From an uncultured Prevotellaceae bacterium (GTDB taxonomy: Bacteria; Bacteroidota; Bacteroidia; Bacteroidales; Bacteroidaceae), in assembly GCA_946539635.1 (NCBI GenBank), contig CAMNHS010000044.1, positions 1 through 10,276 of the forward strand: a DNA stretch of 10,276 nucleotides, read 5' to 3'. The notes below the pieces were generated by a model. That model saw only the letters and a program-made list of their open reading frames with translations, made no database searches and was not told where the DNA came from. How positions within the stretch are numbered: position 1 is the first letter of the stretch; each line of letters begins with the position of its first letter. The position numbers and the translations under genes are program-made. Shown here piece by piece: positions 1-6,565 of the stretch.

Positions 1-1343
1 CCGCAGTAGGTCAGGAGACCGTTGAGCATGAGGAGTTCGTAGCCCATGCGGTAGGTGGTGTAACGGCTGACGGCGGTGCTGATGACGAAACAAAGTATCG
101 GAGCTGCTATGCATACAACGGGTGCATAGCGGCTCTGCCTGTTGCTGTGGAGCAGGGCGAAGGAAAACAGTCCTAACAGCGGACCGTAGGTGTAGCCGAC
201 AAGGGTGTAGATGATGTCGATGAGGGACGTGGTGTCGCTGATGCTGAAGCAGAAGACGCACAGCGCCAGGAGCAGAGCCATAACGAGGTGCGTCCTCTTG
301 CGCAGACGCTCGTCGTCGGGCCGCTCGCAGATGTCTATACAAAAAGTGGTGGTAAGGGCTGTCAGCGAACTGTCAACCGTAGAGAACGACGTCGCCAGTA
401 TTCCGAGCAGGAAGATGACCGGAATATGTTGCAGGGCATAACGTATGAGCAGGTCGTCGGGATTGGAGGGCAGGGGAATGCCCTGCTGACCAGAGAGCAT
501 CACGAGCATAGCGCCAAGCAACAGGAACAGCGCATTGACGGGCAGGAAGGCAACGCCGTAGGTGCACATGTCCTTCTGCGCATCGCGCAAGCTTTTGCAG
601 GTGAGGTTCTTCTGCATCATGTCTTGGTCAAGGCCCGTCATGACGATGACGATAAATGCTCCCGAGATAAAGGAGAGCACAAGGCTCACAGGGGAGAAGT
701 GGCTTGCAGGGCATATATGCCTCATATAGCTTATAAGCCCCACAAGCCCTGTATGCCCCACAAGGCTTTGCCCTACTTGCCATATTATTATTATGAGCGT
801 GACGAGCATGCAGAGCGTCTGCAGCGTGTCGGTCCATACGAGCGTCTTGATGCCGCCGCGGCGGGTGTAGAGCCACACGAGGGTGAACAGCATGAGGATG
901 GTGAGGGATATGTGCCAGCCGAGCATGAGGCTGATGATATAGCAGGGTACGAAGAACTTCGCACCCGTGCTGAGCATTTTTGAGAGCAGAAAGAACGATG
1001 CGCCCGTCTTGTAGGCGGACTGCCCGAGGGGCTTCAGGATGGTGTAGATGGAGGTGACGCCGTGGCGGTAATAGTAGGGCAGGAGAACGTAGGCGACGAT
1101 GACGTATCCCAAAATGAAACCGGCGCATACCATGAGGTACGAGAAGCCGGAATGTATCACCATGCCGGGGACGCTGACAAAGCTGACGCCCGAGATGCTG
1201 GCGCCGACCATGCCGAAAGCCACCATGTACCACGGCGACTTGCGCTCGCCACGGAAGAAGACATTATTATTACTCCTTGAAGCAGCCAGGCGGCTCACCC
1301 CAAGGAGTAAAAGGAAATAGGTTATTATGACGAAGAGGGTCAT
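1..1343 (-). CDS. Sodium:solute symporter family (SSS) transporter, C-terminus cut by window edge
   Basis: Inner-membrane transporter of the SSS family, which couples uptake of a small solute to sodium; the substrate cannot be read here. The frame is open for 447 residues and runs off the window. The N-terminus is complete: a first membrane helix (about 2-19), then [17 protein letters not shown] (29-45) and [15 protein letters not shown] (47-61), typical of the family's first and second core helices. [13 protein letters not shown] (235-247) and [14 protein letters not shown] (317-330) are further family signatures; the serine/threonine-rich second one matches the helix that usually holds the sodium site. 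About eleven hydrophobic segments are visible. The ATG overlaps the tyrS stop as ATGA, which suggests translational coupling. Codons are much richer in G/C at the third position than in neighbouring genes, except for residues 184-213, which are encoded by repeat-like DNA. Family assignment is firm; transported solute unknown. Confidence 0.93.
   Translation of the reverse strand, partial: MTLFVIITYFLLLLGVSRLAASRSNNNVFFRGERKSPWYMVAFGMVGASISGVSFVSVPGMVIHSGFSYLMVCAGFILGYVIVAYVLLPYYYRHGVTSIYTILKPLGQSAYKTGASFFLLSKMLSTGAKFFVPCYIISLMLGWHISLTILMLFTLVWLYTRRGGIKTLVWTDTLQTLCMLVTLIIIIWQVGQSLVGHTGLVGLISYMRHICPASHFSPVSLVLSFISGAFIVIVMTGLDQDMMQKNLTCKSLRDAQKDMCTYGVAFLPVNALFLLLGAMLVMLSGQQGIPLPSNPDDLLIRYALQHIPVIFLLGILATSFSTVDSSLTALTTTFCIDICERPDDERLRKRTHLVMALLLALCVFCFSISDTTSLIDIIYTLVGYTYGPLLGLFSFALLHSNRQSRYAPVVCIAAPILCFVISTAVSRYTTYRMGYELLMLNGLLTYC
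705..795. repeat. AT-rich low-complexity repeat lying in frame inside the symporter gene
   Basis: This stretch stands out from the GC-rich coding sequence around it. It holds a 10-bp direct repeat GCCCCACAAG at 737-746 and 755-764 (18-nt period, encoding two LVG-containing hexapeptides), a TTA/TAT run at 783-794 (four ATA isoleucine codons), and a block at 709-737. That block matches the intergenic sequence upstream of tyrS (2660-2688) at 22 of 29 positions without gaps, in the same orientation. The reading frame is maintained throughout, and recognisable family motifs follow it (GLDQDMMQ). It codes for the end of one membrane helix and a following loop. Confidence 0.6.
1270..1310 (-). other. 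Strong inverted repeat in the 5' coding region of the symporter
   Basis: A perfect 10-bp inverted repeat (TTACTCCTTG at 1270-1279 and CAAGGAGTAA at 1301-1310) encloses a 21-nt loop. The loop contains a second inverted repeat, AGCC/GGCT (1283-1286 and 1291-1294), around a four-base loop. In the mRNA the hairpin would start about 33 nt after the start codon and be followed by AAT repeats (three Asn codons, residues 25-27). It could affect translation or mRNA stability; a role is inferred only. Confidence 0.4.
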
Positions 1344-2638
1344 TTAACCGTTATGAGGTAGTAATTCTTCTTACCCTTCTGTGCAAGGAGGTACTTGCCG
1401 CCGATGAGGTCGTCGGAAGTGAGAGGACGGTTTTGATCGGTGAGTTTCTCCTTGTTGATAGAAACACCGCCGCCCTGTACCATCTTGCGCATCTCGCCCT
1501 TAGATGGGAATACCTTCACGTCGTCACGTGTGAGGAGCTCGATGGCTGGCTGTCCCAGTTGGTCCTTCGGAAGGGTGAAGGTCTCAACGCCCTCAAAGAC
1601 GTCAAGGAATGTCTGCTCGTCGAGTTTCTCAAGACCCTCCTTGGTAGATTTGCCGAACAGGATGCTTGAAGCCTCGATGGCGGTGTCGAGGTTCTCCTGT
1701 CCGTGAACGAGGACGGTAACCTCCTCGGCAAGACGCTTCTGGAGTACACGACGGCCAGGGTCCTGCTGATGCTCTGCAACGAGGGCATCGATGGTCTCCT
1801 TCTCAAGGGAGGTGAATATCTTGATGTAACGCTCTGCGTCATCGTCAGAAACGTTGAGCCAGAACTGATAGAACTTATATGGAGAGGTGCGGGCCGGGTC
1901 GAGCCAGATGTTACCGCTCTCTGTCTTGCCGAACTTCTTGCCGTCAGCCTTGGTGATGAGCGGACAGGTGAGGGCGTATGCCTCAGTGTCGTTGCCAAGG
2001 GTGCGACGGATAAGTTCTGTGCCGGTGGTCATATTACCCCACTGGTCGTTACCGCCGAGCTGCATCTTACAGTTCTTGGTCTGATAGAGGTGGAGGAAGT
2101 CATAACCCTGCAGCAGCTGATAGGTGAACTCTGTGAAGGACAGACCGTCGCGGGCTGTTCCGTTGAGGCGCTGCTGAACAGAGTCCTTTGCCATCATATA
2201 GTTTACGGTGATGTGCTTGCCGACGGTGCGTGCGAACTCGAGGAAGGTGAAGTCCTTCATCCAGTCGTAGTTGTTGACCATCTCGGCAGCGTTAGGCTCG
2301 TTGGAATTGAAGTCGAGGAACTTTGCTACCTGTGCCTTGATGCACTCCTGATTGTGATAGAGAGTCTCTGCATCGAGGAGATTGCGCTCCTGTGACTTGC
2401 CTGATGGGTCACCAATCATGCCGGTAGCTCCTCCCACGAGGATGATAGGCTTGTGGCCGCAGCGCTGCAGGTGGCGCAGCATCATGATGCCACAGAGATG
2501 ACCGATGTGGAGTGAGTCAGCAGTAGGGTCGGTACCCAAGTATGCTGTTACCATTTCCTTCTGAAGCAATTCCTCTGCTCCAGGCATAATCTGCGCGAGC
2601 ATTCCGCGCCATTTAAGTTCTTCAATGAAGTTTTTCAT
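1340..2638 (-). CDS. tyrS: Tyrosyl-tRNA synthetase
   Basis: Cytoplasmic class I aminoacyl-tRNA synthetase that activates tyrosine with ATP and loads it on tRNA-Tyr. The 432-residue length fits the bacterial TyrRS family (usually about 400-430). The ATP-binding HIGH motif is at residues 44-47 (HIGH exactly). The second signature, usually KMSKS or KFGKS, is KFGKT at 235-239. The tyrosine-binding region shows YQLLQGYD (173-180) and GGNDQWGN (195-202). The last 80 or so residues (about 355-432, [19 protein letters not shown] and following) form the S4-like RNA-binding domain that contacts the tRNA. The ATG start follows an A-rich stretch and matches the usual N-terminus. A 79-nt repeat-filled gap separates it from yidD upstream; its TGA overlaps the ATG of the symporter. 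No tRNA-Tyr T-box-like leader fits in the short upstream gap. Confidence 0.98.
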   Translation of the reverse strand: MKNFIEELKWRGMLAQIMPGAEELLQKEMVTAYLGTDPTADSLHIGHLCGIMMLRHLQRCGHKPIILVGGATGMIGDPSGKSQERNLLDAETLYHNQECIKAQVAKFLDFNSNEPNAAEMVNNYDWMKDFTFLEFARTVGKHITVNYMMAKDSVQQRLNGTARDGLSFTEFTYQLLQGYDFLHLYQTKNCKMQLGGNDQWGNMTTGTELIRRTLGNDTEAYALTCPLITKADGKKFGKTESGNIWLDPARTSPYKFYQFWLNVSDDDAERYIKIFTSLEKETIDALVAEHQQDPGRRVLQKRLAEEVTVLVHGQENLDTAIEASSILFGKSTKEGLEKLDEQTFLDVFEGVETFTLPKDQLGQPAIELLTRDDVKVFPSKGEMRKMVQGGGVSINKEKLTDQNRPLTSDDLIGGKYLLAQKGKKNYYLITVK

Positions 2639-2644
2639 CGTCTT

Positions 2645-2690
2645 TTTTATAATATTATAGGGCCTATATGCCTTATGGGGCTTATGGGAT
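2645..2690. repeat. Intergenic low-complexity repeat upstream of tyrS
   Basis: The gap between yidD and tyrS holds TATA/GGGCTTAT-type sequence. It includes a 6-bp inverted repeat TATAGG/CCTATA around a single G (2656-2668), plus tandem variants of CTTATGGGG. Positions 2660-2688 match 709-737 inside the symporter gene at 22 of 29 bases. Repeats of this style are familiar from intergenic DNA of Prevotella-like genomes, from general knowledge rather than a search. It sits in the 5' leader of tyrS if that gene is co-transcribed with yidD. Confidence 0.55.
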
Positions 2691-2696
2691 TAATTC

Positions 2697-2721
2697 TTAC
2701 CTCTCACCTCTTACCTCTCAC
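2697..2721. repeat. Two-copy tandem repeat, 14-bp period, reaching into the yidD stop codon
   Basis: TTACCTCTCAC occurs at 2697-2707 and 2711-2721, separated by CTC, giving a 14-bp period. On the transcribed minus strand it is purine-rich (GAGAGGTAA type). The copy at 2711-2721 contains the TGA stop of yidD (2718-2720), so the repeat starts exactly at the end of that gene. Confidence 0.6.
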
Positions 2722-2960
2722 GGAACGGGGTCATATCCCGAACCGCCCCAGGGATGACATCTTAACAAACGTCGTATTGCGAGATACAGCCCGCGAATGG
2801 GGCCATGTTTTATTATTGCTTCCTTAGCGTATTGTGAGCACGTCGGTGTGAAGCGGCACGATGGTGGCGTGAAAGGCGAGATGCAGACCTGATAGAATGT
2901 GATGGGTGCTAACAGGATTGCTGTGCCAATTGTTCTGAGCCACGTTGCAATAGGTTGCAT
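2718..2960 (-). CDS. yidD: Membrane protein insertion efficiency factor YidD
   Basis: Small membrane-associated protein thought to assist the YidC/Oxa1 insertase in placing proteins in the inner membrane. The 80-residue product has the family layout: an amphipathic/hydrophobic N-terminal segment (about 8-27), the conserved [15 protein letters not shown] (35-49), and the C-terminal signature [14 protein letters not shown] (67-80). Three conserved cysteines (35, 41, 68) are present. It overlaps the 3' end of rnpA by 52 nt in another frame, and no later ATG would keep the N-terminal helix, so the ATG at 2960 is preferred. The rnpA-yidD pairing is conserved in many bacteria, usually with yidC close by; yidC is not in this window. 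Confidence 0.96.
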   Translation of the reverse strand: MQPIATWLRTIGTAILLAPITFYQVCISPFTPPSCRFTPTCSQYAKEAIIKHGPIRGLYLAIRRLLRCHPWGGSGYDPVP

Positions 2961-3280
2961 ACTTTCTTGTTTATTACGCTGGTAGGATAATGCTTGCTGT
3001 CGAGCCAGAGAAATGCTACAGAGAGTGGTTTTGTGGTAGCGAGGAGAGATTTGTTGGTGCGGTATGCTTCACGTATCTGACGCTTGACGCGATTGCGATC
3101 TACCGCATTGTGGAAAAGGCGCTTTGGCACGGAGATGAGCACCTGTGTGCTGTCTGCCTCCCGATAAACCATTCTTAACGGATATGCCTGCAAACTCTTG
3201 CTTCCTCCTGGCTCAAAGAGACGCTCAATGAGCAGATGGCTGCACAGATGGTCGCGCTTTGGAAAACCGTTTTTCTTCAT
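2909..3280 (-). CDS. rnpA: Ribonuclease P protein component
   Basis: Protein subunit of RNase P, which binds the catalytic RNA and helps remove the 5' leader from pre-tRNAs in the cytoplasm. The 123-residue length is typical. The N-terminal [20 protein letters not shown] (6-25) matches the conserved region where the family binds the pre-tRNA leader. The core shows [15 protein letters not shown] (46-60) followed by the family signature [13 protein letters not shown] (62-74), the RNR motif that contacts the RNA subunit. It lies 31 nt after hemD and overlaps yidD. A GGAGG sequence (3303-3307 on the minus strand) sits 22 nt before the start, too far for a usual ribosome-binding site, and no better start codon is nearer to it. 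Confidence 0.96.
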   Translation of the reverse strand: MKKNGFPKRDHLCSHLLIERLFEPGGSKSLQAYPLRMVYREADSTQVLISVPKRLFHNAVDRNRVKRQIREAYRTNKSLLATTKPLSVAFLWLDSKHYPTSVINKKVCNLLQRGSEQLAQQSC

Positions 3281-3311
3281 TTCTCAATCTCTTTTTCTCT
3301 TTCCTCCGGTA

Positions 3312-4061
3312 TTACTCCGCTGTCTCTTGCAGGTAATGACGCAGCGCACTCGTCATGGAAGGGTACTTCTCAGTAGGCGCCTCTATCTCAAGCGAGAGAC
3401 CTGCATCGCGTGCGGCCTGTGCCGTAGCAGGACCGAATGTGCCAATCTTTAAATCACCATCCTTGAGGTCTGGGAAAGTCTCTTTGAGGGCTTTGATGCC
3501 GGTAGGGGAGAAGAAGAGGGCCATGTCGTAGTCGAAAGCCTTGAGCTCCTCTTTTGAGAAGGTGTTATTGACAGTGCGATACATTATGCACTCGGTATGG
3601 TTGAGGCCGTTCTTGTCGAGAAGTTCCGTGATACAGTTGCTGGCAACATCACTGACCGGCACAAGATATTTCTCATTCTTATGCTTCACCATAGAAGGAA
3701 TGAGGTCGTCAATCTTACCGGATGAACCGAAGAATATCTTACGCTTACGATACTGTGTGTATTTCTGGATGTAGAGCGCAATAGTCTCTGTGACACAGAA
3801 ATACTTCATCGTCTCAGGCACGTTAAAGCGTGCTTCCTTTGCCAATGCGAAATAGTTGTCTATAGCATGGCGGGATGTGAAGATAATGGCGGTATAATCG
3901 TTGAAGTTAACGTGCTGTTGGCGAAATTCCTGAATGGAAACGCTTTCTACCTTGATGAAAGGTCGGAAGACGATTTCGACACCAAAATCTTCGGAAATGG
4001 TGTAATACAACGACTTATTGCTGGTGGGTTGAGGTTGAGAAACTAAAATCTTTTTTACCAT
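3312..4061 (-). CDS. hemD: Uroporphyrinogen-III synthase
   Basis: Cytoplasmic enzyme of tetrapyrrole synthesis that closes hydroxymethylbilane to uroporphyrinogen III while inverting ring D. The 249-residue length fits the family, whose sequence is poorly conserved. What can be seen: an N-terminal strand and loop KKILVSQPQP (3-12), the IIFTSRHAIDNYF segment (59-71), MYRTV (160-164), the second-domain FFSPTGIKAL (183-192), and the C-terminal IGTFGPATAQAARDAGL (206-222) with SMTSAL (235-240). The pattern of two alternating alpha/beta halves matches HemD, and the position between the DUF4271 gene and rnpA is a common Bacteroidales arrangement. No other heme genes are nearby. A promoter-like sequence about 100 nt upstream, inside the DUF4271 gene, may give it separate expression. 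Confidence 0.9.
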   Translation of the reverse strand: MVKKILVSQPQPTSNKSLYYTISEDFGVEIVFRPFIKVESVSIQEFRQQHVNFNDYTAIIFTSRHAIDNYFALAKEARFNVPETMKYFCVTETIALYIQKYTQYRKRKIFFGSSGKIDDLIPSMVKHKNEKYLVPVSDVASNCITELLDKNGLNHTECIMYRTVNNTFSKEELKAFDYDMALFFSPTGIKALKETFPDLKDGDLKIGTFGPATAQAARDAGLSLEIEAPTEKYPSMTSALRHYLQETAE

Positions 4062-4088
4062 CGTGTTTATGTCAGAAGTGTTACTGTT

Positions 4089-4781
4089 TTATGTGCCTTT
4101 TAATGTCTGTGCTACACCTGTTAAAGTGCCAGCGAGTAAAGCCAAGGGTACGGCTTCAAGGGTGCAAAGGTACAAAAAAAATGGGACATACAACCTTTTT
4201 TTCTTAAAAAAGATGCTCCATGCGTTATAAATTCTGACAAAAAAGGTAATAGCAATGCCTATTATAGCCAGAATAAATGTCGTTGGAGCGCTTAATCCTA
4301 AGTAAATATTAATAATTGCTACAGGAAGAAACCATAATCCCTGTAGTGCTGTTGTGAAGCTGAAAAGATGTCGCCATGCGCGCCATTGCTGTATGTTGCT
4401 GTACATGGGAATGCTGATCATGTACAGGAAACGCTTCATTAGCAGATAGGCAATGAAGATACCTGCATATGACATCATCACGAGGTAGTGATTGATGGCG
4501 AGAGCGTTTCCGAAGTAATGTAGCTCAGCAGAATAGCCTATCAGCGACAGGGAAAATACCGACAGGGCGGACAGAAATAATTCTTCGCGTTCGTTGTTTT
4601 TTGTACGACGATAGTTGCTGAGATTCGTCGTATGAATGAATAGCGAGCGTATGCGTAGTGAGAGGACGTTCCTTGAGCGCATTACTATCATTATCGATAG
4701 CAACGAACACAATAGTAGCACCAGTGACAACGTGTTGTCTGTGGATATGGTATAGGGAACAGAAAGTCCTTCGACACGCAT
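4089..4781 (-). CDS. DUF4271 domain-containing integral membrane protein
   Basis: Function unknown. The 230-residue product has about six predicted membrane segments by hydrophobicity (roughly 16-35, 68-84, 96-116, 142-162, 166-184 and 199-219), with basic loops such as RTKNNER (59-65) and KKKR (193-196). Size, topology and location next to hemD match the DUF4271 family, which is largely restricted to Bacteroidetes; this assignment is from memory of the family and its neighbourhood. Its ATG shares one base with the metK stop (TAATG), so it is probably translationally coupled to metK. Position 4174-4181 is a run of eight A on the plus strand (T on the coding strand), part of a promoter-like sequence for the genes downstream. 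I cannot assign a biochemical role. Confidence 0.82.
   Translation of the reverse strand: MRVEGLSVPYTISTDNTLSLVLLLCSLLSIMIVMRSRNVLSLRIRSLFIHTTNLSNYRRTKNNEREELFLSALSVFSLSLIGYSAELHYFGNALAINHYLVMMSYAGIFIAYLLMKRFLYMISIPMYSNIQQWRAWRHLFSFTTALQGLWFLPVAIINIYLGLSAPTTFILAIIGIAITFFVRIYNAWSIFFKKKRLYVPFFLYLCTLEAVPLALLAGTLTGVAQTLKGT
4165..4193 (-). promoter_or_regulatory. Probable internal promoter for hemD-rnpA-yidD-tyrS
   Basis: On the minus strand TTG (4193-4191) is followed after 18 nt by TACCTTTG (4172-4165), a full match to the Bacteroidetes -7 consensus TAnnTTTG with a near-consensus -33 element. It is about 100 nt before the hemD start and lies inside the 3' part of the DUF4271 gene. The same -7 octamer occurs in the rpsO promoter. 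A run of eight T fills part of the spacer. Confidence 0.6.
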
Positions 4782-6031
4782 TACAGGAATGCTTTTCTAA
4801 ACTTTTCTACGAGGTCGAGTTTCTCCCAAGTGAAGAGTTCCACATCAATCTCTTTTGTAGGATGATAGGCTGAAGTAAATACCTTTTTTATAGTATGTGG
4901 CTGACGTCCCATGTGTCCGTAGGCTGCTGTCTCAACATACATAGGCTGACGCAATTTCAGTGTGCGCTCTATTGCCTTCGGACGGAAGTCAAACAAATCC
5001 TTGAGCTTTGCGGCTATCTCGCCGTCAGTCATCTTCACATGACTCTTGCCATAAGTGTTGACATACACGGAAACAGGTTCTGCGACACCAATAGCGTAAG
5101 AAAGTTGCACGAGAATCTCATCACTCACGCCTGCTGCCACGAGGTTCTTTGCGACATAACGTGCTGCATAGGCGGCAGAGCGGTCAACCTTTGATGAATC
5201 CTTGCCAGAGAATGCGCCACCACCGTGAGCACCACGACCTCCGTAGGTGTCAACGATAATCTTACGACCGGTAAGACCTGTATCACCGTGAGGACCTCCG
5301 ATGACAAACTTTCCTGTAGGATTAACGAGGTATTTTATGTCGTCGTTAAACAATGCCAGCATCTTGGGGTCGTTCAGTTGTGCCTTGACGCGAGGTATCA
5401 GGATGTTGATTACATCTTTCTTAATCTTTGCTAGCATAGGAGCGTCAGCATCGAATTCGTCGTGTTGTGTTGAGACAACGATAGTGTCAATGCGCTCGGG
5501 TACACCAGCGTCGCTGTATTGCACCGTTACCTGTGACTTGCTGTCCGGACGCAAATATGTCATCTGCTTGCCCTCCTTGCGGATGTCGGCAAGAGTCTTC
5601 ATGATGAGATGGGCAATGTCGAGCGTTACTGGAATGTAACGGTCTGTCTCGTTGGTAGCATAACCAAACATCATGCCCTGATCACCGGCTCCCTGCTCTT
5701 CTTCTATCTCACGGCTGACACCCTGATTGATGTCCTGACTCTGCTCATGGATGGCAGAGAGTATGCCGCACGAATTGCCGTCAAACTGATATTCGGACTT
5801 GGTATAACCAATACGGTTGATAGTATTGCGTGCAATGGTCTGAAGATCAATGTATGCTTCAGAAGACACCTCACCCATAAGAACTACCTGTCCTGTGGTG
5901 ACGAATGATTCTATAGCGCAATGTGCAGTACTGTCGTATGCAAGGAATTGGTCGAGTAGAGCATCGCTAATCTGATCAGCGACTTTATCTGGATGACCCT
6001 CGGAAACAGATTCTGATGTAAAAAGGTACAT
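4781..6031 (-). CDS. metK: S-adenosylmethionine synthetase (methionine adenosyltransferase)
   Basis: Cytoplasmic enzyme that makes S-adenosylmethionine from methionine and ATP, releasing phosphate and pyrophosphate; it is the methyl donor supply of the cell. The 416-residue protein contains all family landmarks: [18 protein letters not shown] (7-24) with the ATP-binding His and Asp, the signature [12 protein letters not shown] (114-125), and the glycine-rich [19 protein letters not shown] (270-288) that binds the triphosphate. The C-terminal region has the expected [14 protein letters not shown] (315-328). The start matches the usual [17 protein letters not shown] beginning. It is separated from rpsO by that gene's terminator. 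Only about 36 nt lie between terminator and start codon, so no SAM riboswitch fits unless transcription begins further upstream. I see no convincing promoter in that gap. Confidence 0.98.
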   Translation of the reverse strand: MYLFTSESVSEGHPDKVADQISDALLDQFLAYDSTAHCAIESFVTTGQVVLMGEVSSEAYIDLQTIARNTINRIGYTKSEYQFDGNSCGILSAIHEQSQDINQGVSREIEEEQGAGDQGMMFGYATNETDRYIPVTLDIAHLIMKTLADIRKEGKQMTYLRPDSKSQVTVQYSDAGVPERIDTIVVSTQHDEFDADAPMLAKIKKDVINILIPRVKAQLNDPKMLALFNDDIKYLVNPTGKFVIGGPHGDTGLTGRKIIVDTYGGRGAHGGGAFSGKDSSKVDRSAAYAARYVAKNLVAAGVSDEILVQLSYAIGVAEPVSVYVNTYGKSHVKMTDGEIAAKLKDLFDFRPKAIERTLKLRQPMYVETAAYGHMGRQPHTIKKVFTSAYHPTKEIDVELFTWEKLDLVEKFRKAFL

Positions 6032-6040
6032 ATATAAAGT

Positions 6041-6064
6041 TGAAAGTTTAAAGGTGAAAGTTTA
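6041..6064. repeat. Two-copy direct repeat, 14-bp period, upstream of metK
   Basis: TGAAAGTTTA is present at 6041-6050 and 6055-6064, a 14-bp period. A related fragment (AAAGTTGAAAG) precedes it. It fills nearly the whole space between the rpsO terminator and the metK start. Its AAACTTT-type minus-strand sequence resembles, but does not match, a TAnnTTTG promoter element. Confidence 0.55.
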
Positions 6065-6068
6065 GAGT

Positions 6069-6107
6069 AAAAAATCCCTCAAAAGCATTGCATGCTCATG
6101 AGGGATT
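6069..6107 (-). terminator. Rho-independent terminator of rpsO
   Basis: A perfect 9-bp stem AATCCCTCA/TGAGGGATT (6073-6081 with 6099-6107) encloses a second stem AGCAT/ATGCT (6084-6088 with 6092-6096) with a three-base loop; a 2x2 internal loop separates them. On the minus strand the hairpin is followed by a T run (6074-6069). It lies 21 nt after the rpsO stop codon, in the right orientation. Confidence 0.88.
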
Positions 6108-6127
6108 ATCTAATCGTCTTTGTAATC

Positions 6128-6397
6128 TTACTTACGCAGGCCGAGTGCCTTCACGATAGCACGATAACGGTTGATGTCGCGATCGTAGAGGTAATCAAGC
6201 AGTGAACGACGCTTACCTACGAGCTTTGTCAGAGAACGTGCTGTCTTGTAGTCCTTATGGTTAGCCTTCAGGTGCTCTGTGAGGTGCTTGATACGATAGG
6301 TGAAGAGTGCTATCTGGCTCTCTGCTGAACCTGTATCAGTTGTTCCTTTACCATACTGACCAAAAATCTCGGCCTTCTTTTCGTTGTCTAAATACAT
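6128..6397 (-). CDS. rpsO: 30S ribosomal protein S15
   Basis: Primary-binding protein of the small ribosomal subunit; it binds the central-domain three-way junction of 16S rRNA and helps form an inter-subunit bridge. The 89-residue product is the canonical length. Conserved regions are all visible: GTTDTGSAESQIALFTYRI (18-36) and LTEHLKANHKDYKTARSLTKLVGKRRSLLDYL (39-70), ending in RYRAIVKALGLRK. The start is the ATG giving MYLDNEKKAEI. It stands alone between its own promoter and terminator, so it is probably a single-gene transcript. There is no Shine-Dalgarno sequence, as is usual in Bacteroidetes; the start region is A/T-rich. The leader has complementary arms that suggest autoregulation by S15. 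Confidence 0.98.
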   Translation of the reverse strand: MYLDNEKKAEIFGQYGKGTTDTGSAESQIALFTYRIKHLTEHLKANHKDYKTARSLTKLVGKRRSLLDYLYDRDINRYRAIVKALGLRK

Positions 6398-6519
6398 AAT
6401 AATTTGTTGAGGTGACTGTAGTGTGAGTGATTCTCATTACATCCTTCGAATGCTTGTGAAGCCAGTCACTAAAACACTCACGGCATCGTCGAATGCAGCT
6501 TCGTTTTTTACGAAAGCGG
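6398..6519 (-). promoter_or_regulatory. Structured rpsO leader, candidate S15 autoregulatory element with pseudoknot arms
   Basis: Four 7-nt arms occur in mRNA order: GTGAGTG (6481-6475), GTGACTG (6469-6463), CACTCAC (6429-6423), CAGTCAC (6418-6412). Arm 1 is fully complementary to arm 3 and arm 2 to arm 4, which is the crossing order of a pseudoknot. The last arm ends 14 nt before the start codon. Pairing 1 with 4 and 2 with 3 also works with one mismatch each, giving a competing nested form. Further structure: a bulged hairpin at the 5' end (6498-6517) and an 8-bp direct repeat TCGAATGC (6446-6453 and 6489-6496). S15 is known to repress its own mRNA through structured leaders, in E. coli through a pseudoknot; that this leader does so is inference. 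Confidence 0.5.
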
Positions 6520-6522
6520 GTG

Positions 6523-6554
6523 CAAAGGTACTGTTTTTTTTTGAAACTACCAAA
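6523..6554 (-). promoter_or_regulatory. rpsO promoter, Bacteroidetes type
   Basis: On the minus strand TTTG (6554-6551) and TACCTTTG (6530-6523) are separated by 20 nt, a full match to the -33 TTTG / -7 TAnnTTTG promoter. The spacer contains nine consecutive A. Transcription should begin near 6519, giving a leader of about 120 nt. The -33 element is 11 nt past the murF-alr stop codon. Confidence 0.85.
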
Positions 6555-6565
6555 TTTTTTGGCAA

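Noticed and set aside
705..795. Frameshift or pseudogene in the symporter
   Set aside because: I translated through the repeat-like segment; the frame stays open and conserved motifs follow on the other side.
288..983. Long plus-strand open frame of 231 codons
   Set aside because: It is antisense to the symporter gene, has no recognisable domain, is rich in His/Glu/Arg typical of a shadow of GC-rich coding DNA, and the minus-strand frame has clear family motifs.
628..1233. Minus-strand frame of 201 codons in the symporter region
   Set aside because: It is out of frame with the symporter, with a His/Arg/Pro-rich composition and no motif; a shadow of the GC-rich true gene.
1703..2395. Plus-strand frame of 230 codons opposite tyrS
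   Set aside because: Antisense to an unambiguous tyrS; no promoter or family similarity seen.
2697..2721. Tandem repeats as a CRISPR array
   Set aside because: Two copies of 11 bp with a 3-bp gap; no spacer-length intervals and no cas genes.
6032..6068. SAM riboswitch upstream of metK
   Set aside because: Only about 36 nt separate the rpsO terminator from the metK start and they are filled by a simple direct repeat; no riboswitch core fits.
6551..6563. CCAAA/TTTGG hairpin after murF-alr as a terminator
   Set aside because: The stem is only five mostly A-T pairs, no T run follows on the minus strand, and it overlaps the -33 element of the rpsO promoter.
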